From Episyrphus balteatus (lineage: Eukaryota; Arthropoda; Insecta; Diptera; Syrphidae), in contig NC_079137.1 of assembly GCF_945859705.1 (NCBI RefSeq), positions 75,724,277 to 75,788,276 of the forward strand: a stretch of 64,000 nucleotides of DNA, written 5' to 3'. Below are positions 24,431-36,200 of this stretch, one piece after another. The notes beneath the pieces were generated by a model that was not told where the DNA came from, searched no databases, and saw nothing but the letters and a program-made list of their open reading frames with translations. Made by a program: the position numbers and the translations under genes. Position 1 is the stretch's first letter; every line of letters starts with the position of its first letter.

Positions 24431-25435
24431 AGTACAAATTTGGATTTTTTAATTTACTATTTTGATAATTTCCTTTTACTGACAGAAGAACACTGAATCA
24501 ATTTCCCGTTGATTAATTAATGAGATAGATAATCACGAATCAAAATTAGAGGATGGGTCCCACCTAAAAATTTGATACTATAGAATCGTTTTGTAATCAA
24601 TATTTGAATTTTCTTCACCTCAAGTTAATAGCTCGTTAAAATGGAAAAACGCTGATACTTACAAAAACAATATCACCTTAGCCATTTTATCTTTAAAACT
24701 CCCAGGATTTGCAGATGCAAGATGCCGGAATCTTAAAAATCATTACGTAGCTGCTGCAATCACCACATTATCGAATTCTGGGGACCTACAATTTTTTAAC
24801 AAGTGCGATAGGCTTACATGAGAAGCACTTATTTTTGGCTCCTTGTAATAGGGTAGAATACTGGAAATATTCTGAAAAGAATGCCTTGGAATTGTAAAAA
24901 GTAAAAGTAAGTCCTTTTTTCTTCTTTTGCATTGATGTTTTTCAAAGTCTGGTTATGACACATGTTTTGCACTGAATTTAGGAACTGTGAATTTTCAGAG
25001 AGTTGAGATAAAATCATTAGAAGGAAATAATAAAAAGGAGTTTTATGGAAGAAAAGAGGCAGAGAAAAGTATTAAACAATAAGCCATACAGCTGAAATTT
25101 TTTTGTTCACCTCAATAGTATCAAAAATTTTACACGGTGTTAACTATTTAACGCAATTCACACACGGCCTATATTATAAAAATACAATTTATCGGACTTC
25201 ATGCCGTTCAACGTCGAACTGTTATCACTTGTTCTTGTTTTTTAAGCCCTGTATACAGATCCAGCTTAATTTAAGCTTATATACAAATTTCTTTCCAAAA
25301 TTAGGCCGACCTAAAATGTATCCAAAAATTTCAGCCGTGTTGTACACAACTAAAATTGACATACATTTTAGGTGCTAGGAAAATTAAAATTTTAACGTAG
25401 TTTTTGTTTACATGCTCTACAAAAGGCAATTATTG
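24431..25435. other. intergenic between convergent genes, no feature seen
   Basis: Only low-complexity and short open frames without recognisable domains. Confidence 0.5.
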
Positions 25436-25690
25436 GTTTACGGTGTTGGGCAAGTCTAAAAACGTGGTTTTCATCATACCGATCGTACAACGAACTAGAG
25501 TCTATTAGATAAATGGATGGATTTGCTTGAAATTTTGTATAGATATTTTTTTTTTAATTTCAATGTTTTTTTTTTTTTTGTTTTTTAATGTTTCGCTAGG
25601 AACTTGTACTTTTCGAGTTATTACAGTTTTCTCGAGAACCGCTCTAAAGATTTCGATTAAATTAGGTGTAACGGTCTAAGCTATTATAAA
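25436..25690. repeat. dispersed repeat, second copy of a block in the 49816-52772 element
   Basis: The order of words GTGGTTTTC, ATCATACCGATCG, GGATGGATTTGCTTGAAA, a T-run, TTTTCGAG, TTTCTCGA, CGGCTCTAA/CGCTCTAAAG and GATTTCGATTAAAT is the same as at 51911-52175. The copies are diverged. This shows that the block belongs to a family that also exists apart from the composite element. Confidence 0.7.
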
Positions 25691-26173
25691 TAGATAAATT
25701 CTTTATTTGGGTAAATTGACCCAAAAATGAAAATTCCATTCATTGAACCTCTTAATAAGGGAAAAAGGATAAAATAACTCAAATAAAAAAGAAAAGCTCC
25801 TAATTTTTTTTTGAAAACATTAAAATTTTTAGACACCATAGCCTTCAAGCATAGTGTTGATTACCCCGAGCGGGATGACCTGTAACGGTTGTAGTTGAGG
25901 AAAAATATTCAAAAAGTGAAACAGTTAGTACATTTCGAATTTTTTTTACTAGATTAATACCGAACGCCCTTAATAGAATTATGGCGACTGAAAATATATT
26001 TTTTTTTTTAATCCTCCCTAAATGGGATTTAATGACCTTCTACTATTTTCGACTCCATAACTCCTCTTTGCGTAAGCTTGATTGCATATCATCGTAATTC
26101 TTTCTTAAGGTCATATAAAAAGAATAACAACACGTTTACTTATTTTTATTTATTTTTCTAAAAAAACAAAACT

Positions 26174-27317
26174 TTATCTTGTCTTCAAAAACATTTCATA
26201 CATTTCCATATCACATTTAGCTACATTAACAACAAAATCCCTATCATTACCCTCGACAAGTGTCTTTGGCGATACATATAAATCTTTATGCGGATCATAT
26301 TGAGCACGACCAAGTGTCTTCAAAAATTCATGTCGTTCTCGTATCCTAAATTCCCGTGATAAAAGAATTTCAGGAAATTGAACAATCATCTCATGAGATA
26401 GCTTCATTTCATTGTGGGCATATGCAAAGCGTTCAATCAATTCATCAGAATCTAAAATAAGAAAAAGAGAATTAGAAAAAAAAATGATCATGACAACCGA
26501 CTAGCAACTCACTCAACATCCACAACTTTGGTTTATTCAACAGAAGACATCTCAACTCTTCCAATTCAAAACCCATTTCTTCGGTTATACAAAACATATT
26601 CTTCCTAATGTGTTCCATACTGTAGGTAATTAATCTCGGTTGTTTGGCTGCTAAAAACCTAACATCATCTCCGCTAAGTTTAAAATTCTCTTGAAAATAA
26701 CCTAGCCTTTTATCTATTCTCTTTGTCGAGAACATTAGCCAATAAGGATTCTTAGTAACAATTCGAGTGATTTGATGATCATTGAATTTCTTTGCTTGCA
26801 AATAATTCACACGAACTTGTAAATCATCTAAATTTTCTTTAAATATCAAAGGATTCTTTGTGATTAATTCACCAAATTGCTTTGGTGGAACACCCAAATC
26901 ATGAAGAAACATTAAATGTGGTTTAATGTTCTTCTCAAAATCTAATTTCAATACAAACTCGGCCAAACCTTTACGTTTTTCAATGCTATTTAGATTGACT
27001 CCTAATTTCAATAGCTGTTGAAGACATTCGGATTTATTTACATAGGCAGCTAGATTAAATGTTGGTACGTAATCTTTTTCAGCTTTTGGAAGAGCCGGTA
27101 ATTGATCTTCCGGTTCGTGAACCTTTTCAAGATGATTTGTGTAACTTTCTGATTGGATTTCAGTGGATTTAATTGGTTTTTGTGTAGTGACAGCATATTG
27201 TTCGGGTTTTATTATGGGTCTTGTTATTTTACGAAGTTGACGACATTGTGAGAAGTTTAGATTTATTTGTGGATTGGATAGTTTGGAGATATTTCGGAAA
27301 ATTCGTAGAAAAAGCAT
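26174..27317 (-). CDS. mTERF3: mitochondrial transcription termination factor 3 (mTERF3)
   Basis: Two exons, 27317-26513 and 26451-26174 (- strand), with a 61-bp GT-AG intron; the joined frame is 361 codons with the stop, 360 residues. The N-terminus (LFLRIFRNISKL, rich in Arg/Leu and free of acidic residues) suits a mitochondrial import signal. From about residue 100 on it is helical with mTERF repeats, visible as a recurring Pro-Leu phrase about every 35 residues: NPLIF at 155, NPYWL at 190, QPRLI at 226 and KPKLW at 262. The C-terminal exon contains GRAQYDP and ends in a FLKTR-type tail, as in the animal mTERF3 subgroup. Members of this subgroup act in the mitochondrial matrix on transcription and mitoribosome assembly. 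AATAAA words lie just past the stop (26140-26160). Confidence 0.95.
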
Positions 27318-27468
27318 TTTTGTCGGGATATTTTTTTAAATTTTTAATTTTTGGTTTTTGGGGGAAATGTCAAAATTGACAGTTTGAATCAGCTGTTTTG
27401 AGAAATGTCATTCGTGGTGAATAAAAAAAATAATGGAACGTTTTGATGTGAAATGGACTTGTACAGTG

Positions 27469-27517
27469 AATAAAATAAAATAAAATAAAATAAAATAAAA
27501 TAATATAAAATAAAATA
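27469..27517. repeat. pentanucleotide microsatellite (TAAAA)n
   Basis: Nine or so near-perfect AAAAT units with one AATAT interruption, directly upstream of the mTERF3 start region. Confidence 0.9.
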
Positions 27518-27609
27518 AAGAAAAGACTTTGAACACGTTTGAAAACTACTACCCGCATTAAACCAAACAACAAACCTTTGAAAATTCTCAAAACAGCGTG
27601 TTTTTGTAA

Positions 27610-28808
27610 GTGCCCAGTTGTTAGGGATGCAACATCGTTAAAAAAAACATCGATGTTTGAATACATCGATGTTTTATTTACAACATCGATGTTAAAAAAA
27701 CATCGGTTCTATCTTCGATACATCGATGTTTTCCCGATGTATTTTTGTTGGACATAAATACGTTCTACTGTATCTAAAGAACAAAATATTTTTATGTCTT
27801 ATCTGTTTAAAACCCAAAAACCTAAGTTGAATTCAATTTTTAGGTACCACAAAACAGACAAATTTATCAACAAAATGAAACATATTTTCTCAATACGATT
27901 TTCGTTTTTATTTATATATAAATACCATCAATTCTAATCAAATGGAATCAATTTTTTTAACGTTCAGAGCTCTGAACGGAACTCACAAGCATGTCAATAA
28001 TGGTCGCCATAGCCGTACACACCATTAGGCCAAGCGGGGCGGTGCCCCGAGGCCCCAACTGACGCTAGGGCCCTGACTGGAGACAATGCAGAGAAGGAAA
28101 CTGTTATTATAAATAAAGTAGAACAAATATTACCTCAGGGACCTCAAAAAATGCTACTAAAATAATCTAAGCGACCAACAAACAATACTTCTGGGGCCCC
28201 CAAAAAAAGGGAAAGGCGTATACATATCCTTTTTAAAAAAATGTCTATATCGGAATGGCCCCTTAAAATTAATATTGTCCCGGAGTCCCGGCAACTCAAC
28301 GTACACCTCTGATGGTCGCGTTCTGATTTCTGAACACACAGAAACAGTCTTTTGAATGAAAACATTAAAAAAAACATTGAAGCTTTGAACACTAGACAAA
28401 AAAGATTGAGTTTGAGAGTTCAAGTTCTGTTATTATGCAAAAAAAGAAAAACGAGTAACAAAATGAACGATGTCGATGTTTTGCAGATATAACGTCGATG
28501 TATCGGCGATGTATGGGCTTAAGAAACATCGATGTATACATCGATGTTTTTAACAAAAACATCGATGTTTTGAAAACATTGATGTATCTTTTGCATCCCT
28601 ACCAGTTGTACAAAGGTGGTTCAACCTCGGATCAGGAATTTAACCTACCGATTTCGGCGGATTAGCTGCGGGTCAACTTCGGTTCAAGCATGTATGTGGC
28701 TATTTTTACATATGTGGACCTTGCACCAGTGCTAAACCGGAACCTTACCACCGATCTCCGAAGATAAAAGTTGCTGAACCACGGATTAAAAATTTGTACA
28801 ACTGGCCC
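27610..28808. mobile_element. TIR element with TAA target duplication, split by a hAT insertion
   Basis: The left end GTGCCCAGTTGT is cut by an hAT-like element and continues after it as ACAAAGGTGG. The right end is the inverse, reading TTTGTACAACTGGCCC. TAA flanks at 27607-27609 and 28809-28811. Without the insert and its duplication the element is about 210 bp. A second, partly degraded member of this family lies at 29640-29775. Confidence 0.78.
27622..28601. mobile_element. hAT-type non-autonomous element, 980 bp, perfect 8-bp target duplication
   Basis: The ends are TAGGGATGCAA and its inverse, and CCAGTTGT is duplicated exactly outside both (27614-27621 and 28602-28609). The palindromic word ACATCGATGT and variants recur many times within 150 bp of each end, as subterminal transposase-binding repeats do in hAT elements. 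The interior holds a GC-richer piece near 28020-28320 of unknown origin and no transposase frame. The perfect duplication points to a fairly recent insertion. Confidence 0.9.
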
Positions 28809-28891
28809 TAAAGGTAACAGTTTTATTAGGGGTATTCACGATTCGATGCAAATGGTCTTGTATCATTGCAAAAGTGTAACATTTTTTTAAA

Positions 28892-29372
28892 CTTAAGCCT
28901 TAACTACAATAGCCTAAAAAGTGAAAAAGTGGGAAATTTACAAAAGTAAAAAAATTTTATTTCTCTCTAGCGCTATTTATTTTTGGAAAAAACTAAAAAA
29001 AAAACTGTTTTTAGAATGAAAAAATAAGCTTTCTGCATCATTATTTTTAATTTTCTGGTAGGAAAAACTGTCACAAAATGAGTTTGAAAATTTTCACTTT
29101 TTGACTTTTTGCAAAAAGCCTTAACTACATTGGCTTAAAAAGTGAAAAAGTACAAAAGTGTAAATTTTCAAACGCATTTTTGAATAGTTTTTCGGGCTAG
29201 AAAATTAAAACAAATGATGCAGAAAGCTTATTTTTTGGTATAAAAAAAACAAATTGTATACTCTTTTTCACAAAACAATGTCGCTAAGCAGAAAAAAAAA
29301 CATTTTCACTTTTGTACTTTTTCAAAAAGTGGTGTATGTAATTAAGCCTAAAAGTGGCCGTTGTAGTTATGA
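28892..29372. repeat. foldback repeat between mTERF3 and Pss
   Basis: About 200 bp on each side of a centre near 29100 are inverted copies, including AATAAGCTTTCTGCATCAT on both arms and GAAAAAGT-rich outer parts. The phrase GCCTTAACTACA also occurs at both the outer edge and the centre. Arms are diverged by many small changes. Confidence 0.65.
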
Positions 29373-29639
29373 TTTATGCTGGATTTACATACGTCTGCAT
29401 GCAGAAAAGTAAGGGTGATAGATACAATATTAGCAATCCGTAGGTATGAAGGAGAGATATTCATGAAGACGAACATATTCGTCTTCACCATAATCTTCCT
29501 ATAATCTGCATTTTGTGAAGATATCTGCATTTTAATCTACTCTCTCTATCCAACATCTGTGGTTCTTAAATACTGTGTCTCCTTTCAATGCAGATCTTTA
29601 AATTCTTTAAATTCAGATTAAATTAACTTGCCAACTTCG

Positions 29640-29775
29640 GTGGAGTAACTGTGGTTCAACTTTGGTTCAATCATGGATTTGGCTATATTTAAACATACAT
29701 AAATGGGTCTTGAACCAGTGCTAAACCTAAGCTTTATCAACGATTAAATAAGGTAAAAGTTGCTACAACTGGGCC
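29640..29775. repeat. partial second copy of the 27610-28808 element family
   Basis: The words CAACTTCGGT, GTGGTTCAACTTTGGTTCAA, GACCAGTGCTAAACC-like and AAAAGTTGCT occur in the same order as in the right part of the split element, ending ACAACTGGGCC with TTA after it (29776-29778). The left end is missing. Confidence 0.65.
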
Positions 29776-30225
29776 TTAATATTTTCAGCACATCACGTCT
29801 TTTTTTTACTACAAATTCGAGATGTACAAATCACGCCGTAATCGATAGAAATCTCTGACCAAACCATTCCATTTAAAAAATTTTGTTCCGAAACATTTCT
29901 CTTTACTGAACGCACTCTTTGTTCGAAATTCACCACACCCACATTTTTTTTCTTTCCCCAAACGTCAATTTTTGACTTTTCTCATTTTTCATATCATTTT
30001 CCCCCCATCATTTGCACAGTACGGTTTGGTTTTTGCATAATTATTTGTAGAGAAAAAGAAAAAAATTTAAATTTTTCAATTAAAATCAATATAATAGTGT
30101 AAAGTGTAAACACTTACTACCCGTCCACTTTTGATTTCTTACAAAGAAAACACCTCCGAATAGAAAAAGAGTTCAACTTAGCTTATAAAAGATTTATAAC
30201 CAACTTTTTTGTTGGTTCGGAAATC

Positions 30226-33200
30226 ATGAAAAAACGCATTAGTGCGCGTACGCCGGGCAGTGGCACCGCCGAGGATGAACATGACACTACCACAGAAACA
30301 ACAGGAGAATCGTCATCATCAATTCCAGCTCCATTACCAACAGCATCCTCCCAACAACAAGAATCATCTTCATCACAAACAAAATCAACTCCATCCGAAA
30401 TGAAAACCAAATCGTCCTCATATCGCGACAACATCACTGACACCTTTGTGATTGTCAATGAACGTCCAGTCGATGATATTTCATTGGACTTTTTCTACAA
30501 ACCACACACAATAACTTTGTTTGCTGTCTCCGTTATCAGTGTGATGTATTTTGCTTTTGTCAGGTGAGTGTTTGCCTATTTTTTTTTTCTGTTTTATGAT
30601 GACAAATCATGTATCTAGGAGGAAGACAACAGGAGCAGGAGCTGAGAACATTCATTATAAACAAAATCTTGACACTGACATTTATCAGGGAAGGAATAGA
30701 TTTTGCGCAGGATTTCAAATCCACCGGAAATTGGGGCACATCTCTTTTTTGTCTCTCGTCGTTGGTTGTCCTTTTTTTTTTTTTTCTTTGCCTTTGTCAT
30801 CGCCATCAGTTTGGTTCTTCTCCACATTAATTGTACTCTGGTCTTCCATAAAGATCGTCGCGGTGCGAGCTTTTTACTTTGTGTCTGTCTCGTGTTTTGG
30901 TTAAATGTAATTTGTCTCTAAACAAAATTTTTTCCAATTTAAGAAAAACAACTGCGAATTTGGTTATGCAAGAAGAATAACCTCCCTCTTTTAATTTAGC
31001 GGCGTTTTTTCTATTTTCTTTCTAATTTTCTTTATTTTATTTAGTAAAATAACAAACAAAAAACCTTGACAAAGTACAAAGACAGCGGCGTTAGTTTAAA
31101 TGAGAAGTGAATGGAAATCGATTTGTTCAGTGTTGTGGTAAAAGTTTCTAGGAAGGGTCCTTTGACAATGAATTGCCTGAAAATGCTCCGAAAGTAAAAC
31201 TATACACACAAAAAAACAACGTGGGGAGGCTTGATTTTTTTTATTAAATTGCAACTAATTGGGAATGCGGATTGTAATTGGATCGTTAAACAAATGGAGG
31301 AGTAAGTCATTGATAGTATTTGGATTTTTTCTTCCTCACTTTGACCAAAAGTGGTTTTCTTTGATTTCACATTGTGGATTATCGATTTAACATGCTGTTA
31401 GGCTGGATGATGATAGAATACACGATTGGGGAGAGAGAATGAGGGTGTCATCTTTTTATTTTTTTCTTCGATTTTTTTTTTTTTAAAGAATTTGTTTTCT
31501 TATTTTTGTTCTCTCTCGTGGTTATTCTCGTGTGTTTCTTTTACTTTTTATACTCCTCTTTTATATTTATCTACTTCGGTTTCATCTCTGTTCTTTCCCC
31601 CCCTGACTCATAGAATTCTTAGCTAATCTACACGTGTTTTTTGTTGTTTTTGTCTTGTCTTATTGGGAGTTATTTAGTTTTGAGTTAGAATTAGAAGAGA
31701 GACACCAAAAGAGTGCATAAATTATTTTATATTTCAATTTGATTTGTGTTTCTAATAACAAAAATGAGTTTAGTAATGAATTGATTGTTGGTGCGATGCG
31801 ATGTGATGATTATTGCAACTTGTTGTGATTTAAATTGATTAGCCATTTATGGTTTATGAGGAAGTCAACTAACGTTATTATACTCGTTTGTATGGGGTTT
31901 TATTTGAATTGATTTTGTGCCAAGTTTATTTGGAAGTAGATGATATAATTCTAAATCTATCAATAAAATTAATTTAAATTGCTGGGTAAAATGTTTGTTT
32001 TGGCTGGGGTTAACAAACAATAGCAATTCTCGTTTTCCAGAAATAGGTAGGTAAATAAATTTAATACTACCTGGTGTTAGGCAAGGTAAATGCATAAAAA
32101 TAGACATTTTTTTTTTAAGAGAAGATAAAGCTTGAGGCACGTTGTAATTAGGAAAATCGTGTTTTTCATGGATTTTTTTTTTTACTGTTTTGTCACAAAG
32201 CAAAAAGTAGAAAAATAAACTTTGACTTATTGCATTGAAGTTAATAATAGAAAAAACAATTAAATAGATTTAGAGTGTTAACACTAGCTTCAATGTTTTT
32301 ACCTAACAAAGGAAATATTTAGTGTAAAGATGATAATAAATTAAAAAATGTTAGATTTTACTTGAAACTTTCCAAAATAAACAACTTGCTGTGATGTTCT
32401 CTTTTCACAAAATGTAAGAAATTGATTGATATAAGCTTAAGGTGAATATCTTATCTCATTTCACCAAAGATTCATAAACTTCAGCACATTTCGAGTCGAG
32501 AGCTTACGAAAGCAAACTTTAATTAACTGATGAACGAACTTTAAATACAGTACCATACAGAGCTGCTTTGCTCACAGTGACTGGAAAAAATATTTGCATG
32601 AAAAGTAACCTAATATATGCACAAAAGAACAAATTTTGCAAACGATTGCGTTTGATGATTGTTCTTTACAAGATTCATGGATTTCCACTTATGATGGTTT
32701 TTATTTTAACGGTAGAATAACAGAATAACTTTTTTGATGGGTGATTTAACTGTTTCCGGGGCAGTGGTATGAAAATCCTACCACCTTTTTTTAAATTAAT
32801 ACCACATTTGTATATATTTCTTTTTTCTTAAAGACATTGGTTTAAACTTAAATAGAAACGTGGTATTAATTTAATGCCATTGCACATTAAAGCTTGAAAA
32901 AATGCTAAAAAAAAAGTGGTAAGATTTTCATACCACTGCCCCGAAAAGAGTTAATGTCATTTATCTTAAATTTATTTATTTAATTTTTTTTACATTTTTA
33001 GATTAAATAAATGGAAATTTAGAACGCACATATGTATGTATTTACATTAGACCGGTCCTTATAAAGTTTAAAAATTAAGACTGTGAAAATAAAATGTGAT
33101 AGGAGCTCTAAGTTTTTGTTGTAGTTAAGTATTTTTATGTTAATTTATTAAACTCACTATTTTTTTTCATCACGATTCAGTATTTTTCTTAGAAATTTTC

Positions 33201-36200
33201 ATTTTTCGAAAAAACTACCTTAATCTTGAAAGCCTGTAATGCAATGAAAAAAAAAAACAAAATCAAAAAATTTACGAACTTAAAAATGTGATAGAATTGT
33301 ATAAGATAAAAAAGAGGTTACACAAATTAGTTACTCCTAACTAAAATTCAAAAAAAGGCAATAAGAGGGAACTTGAACGAAAAGCTCCGATTTTGATTAT
33401 ATTTTTTATGTTTAAACGTCGGAAAATTCAACAAAAAAAACTTTAACTTCTTTAAGTTTAAAAATTGCCTTTGTTGTCGAATTGTTTAAGAACAATTATA
33501 AAAAATTACTTCATTTTATTGAATTCTTTTGATAAAGCAGAATTTTTGTAATTTTTTTTGTATTCATTTTCTTTTTTCAAAAACACTTCATTCAATTTAT
33601 ACCTGTTTAAAATACTTAGGGATCTTCTTAACATACAATTAAATGCAAAAGTAAAAGCAAAAGTGGATTGCCTGATAATTTTAAAAATTCAATTGATAGT
33701 CGAAACAAAGTCTAGATCGAAATTTTTACACTCTCTATTATCATACCGACATAATTGCTTGTTATCCTGAGTTCGATTTCTATGTGTGCATAACTTTCAT
33801 TTCATATTTAATCGCAGGTATAAAATGTGATAATAATAACCTAAAGTGATGAAACATTCTATTTAAAATTTACGTTTTTACCCTCACAACATTTTTCACA
33901 CGAATTTACTTTTTTTTTTTATTACTAAGCTTATTATGGTTAAAGTTCATACACGTCAGTAGAAAAAACGAAAAAAATCATTTCGAACAAGAAAATAACA
34001 ACAATGGCAGAAGACTTTCCAGTCCCCTCTGCTGCCGGCCATTTATAAACAAAAAACCAAAAACAAAACAAATTTCTCGTAAAGGCTTTATCTCTCGTTT
34101 GCAATTGTTTTGTATGCGTTTCTTTTGCTTTAATAAATAAAATATTTTCATTGGAATTACCCAATACCCCCGAATCATATACCCACTCTTGATGTAGTAA
34201 CATATCACACCACTTCTCTGCTCATGGATGTAGATTTATAAAGGAGAGGAATGAACTATTATCTCTTTAATATTTCACTCAATTTCATGAGTTTCACTCA
34301 AAATGTATGAATTTTTAAATTATTACCAGGAGCGAAGTGAAGTGAACGGGAATTTCAAGGCCTCAAATTTAGATTGTAAGGAACAACGGACTTAATGAAA
34401 AATTGAAAAATGTTCAAATACTCTGATTTCTCCAACATTCTTAATCGACTCCTTCTAAATTCTTACCATTTTTCCAAATATCAAAATTTAATTGCATTTA
34501 TTAATATTTTTTCCAGGGACGAAGCAAATTTCGAGGACAACATTTGGGCTGGCATGCTATGTGTTATATTCTTCTTCCTCATTATCTCAGTGCTAGCATT
34601 CCCGAATGGACCATTCACACGACCGCATCCGGCCGTTTGGCGAATCCTATTTGGATGTTCTGTGCTCTATCTGCTGGCGTTGCAATTCCTTATGTTCCAA
34701 AATTACAAAACAATCATGAATATCTTCTATTGGCTGGATCCAAAGCTAAAAGATTTTCACATAAATATGGATAAGGTATAAAACCACACAAAAAAAAAAA
34801 TCAAAAATCCCTTATAAAATATTCATCATTCCCATCATCTCTTCCAGGAATATGGAGTCAACTGTTCGGACATCTCATTTGAACGTATCAAAAGCCATCT
34901 GGATGTCTTTGCCTGGGGTCATTTCTTGGGTTGGGCTTTCAAGGCAATTCTCGTCCGACACATGGGAATATTGTGGGCCATTTCAGTTATGTGGGAAATC
35001 ACAGAAATCACATTCGCACATTTGTTGCCCAACTTCATCGAATGCTGGTGGGATGCTCTGATATTGGATGTGCTTGTGTGCAATGGCTTGGGCATTTGGG
35101 TGGGTTTGAAAATTTGTAAAATACTTGAAATGCGCGAGTACAAATGGGCGAGTATACGTGACATCTCGTCGACAAGTGGCAAGATAAAGAGGGCTGTGTT
35201 GCAATTTACTCCAGAGAGTTGGACTAGCATTCGATGGTTGGATCCGAATTCGACATATATGAGATTTGCTGCTGTGTGTCAACTAGTTATATTCTGGCAG
35301 GTAGGCAAGGGATTCATTCTAAATTTGCGTTGACATTTTCATTTAATTTTAAGTTGAGAATAAGCTAATTGAGTTTTGTATGCATTTTAACAGGTAACAG
35401 AATTGAATACGTTCTTTTTGAAGCATATCTTCGAAATGCCACCCGATCATTATATTGTGATTGGACGGTTGATGTTTGTTGGATTATTTGTTGCACCCTC
35501 TGTGAGGTGAGATTAAGAATTACTCAATTTTTTAATTGAAAATTTAAATGGTTTTTTATTGTTATTTAAAGGCAATATTATACATACGCAACTGATTCTC
35601 GTTGTAAGCGAGTAGGTACTCAATGTTGGGTTTATGGTGCCATTATGGTTTCTGAGGCAATTCTTTGCATTAAGAATGGCCGAGAGCTATTTGAAAGAAC
35701 ACAAGCAACAAACATTATTATTTGGCTGTCGATACAAGTTTTCATTTCAATTGGATTCGTTTATGGATGTGTACTATGGCAGGTGAGTTTGTTTTTTCAA
35801 TTTATTTTGTCTACATTTTTATTTGATTTGGATTTTATTTTAGAAAACAACTGCAAAGAATAAACAACAAAATTCTCCAACTAAGAAGGCAAATGTAGAG
35901 TTCAGAGATTCTGCTGTCCTCAGAGGGGATTCAAAAGGTATGTGCAAATACGAATGAGTAATTTATTGTATTTCTTGTTTCGATGTCTTGTGTAAATATT
36001 TTATTTTGTATTTTATTTTTAATGCACTTAATTGGTGCATATTTATATTATTTATTTTATATTTTATTTATTTTATCTTTTATTTATTTTCATTTTCATT
36101 AGTTTGCTGAGAAATTTAAATTGCATTGCTTTGGAGAATAAGTTTCAGTAACTTGTTCTACATTTCAACCATGTTTATAAAACACATTTTGAAAAGTCAT

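Noticed and set aside
30551..30921. open frames in the start of Pss intron 1
   Set aside because: They overlap each other in several frames, are T-rich, and have no domain; the intron boundaries are clear.
34919..35282. open frames on the - strand over the third exon of Pss
   Set aside because: They are shadows of the well-supported Pss exon on the + strand.
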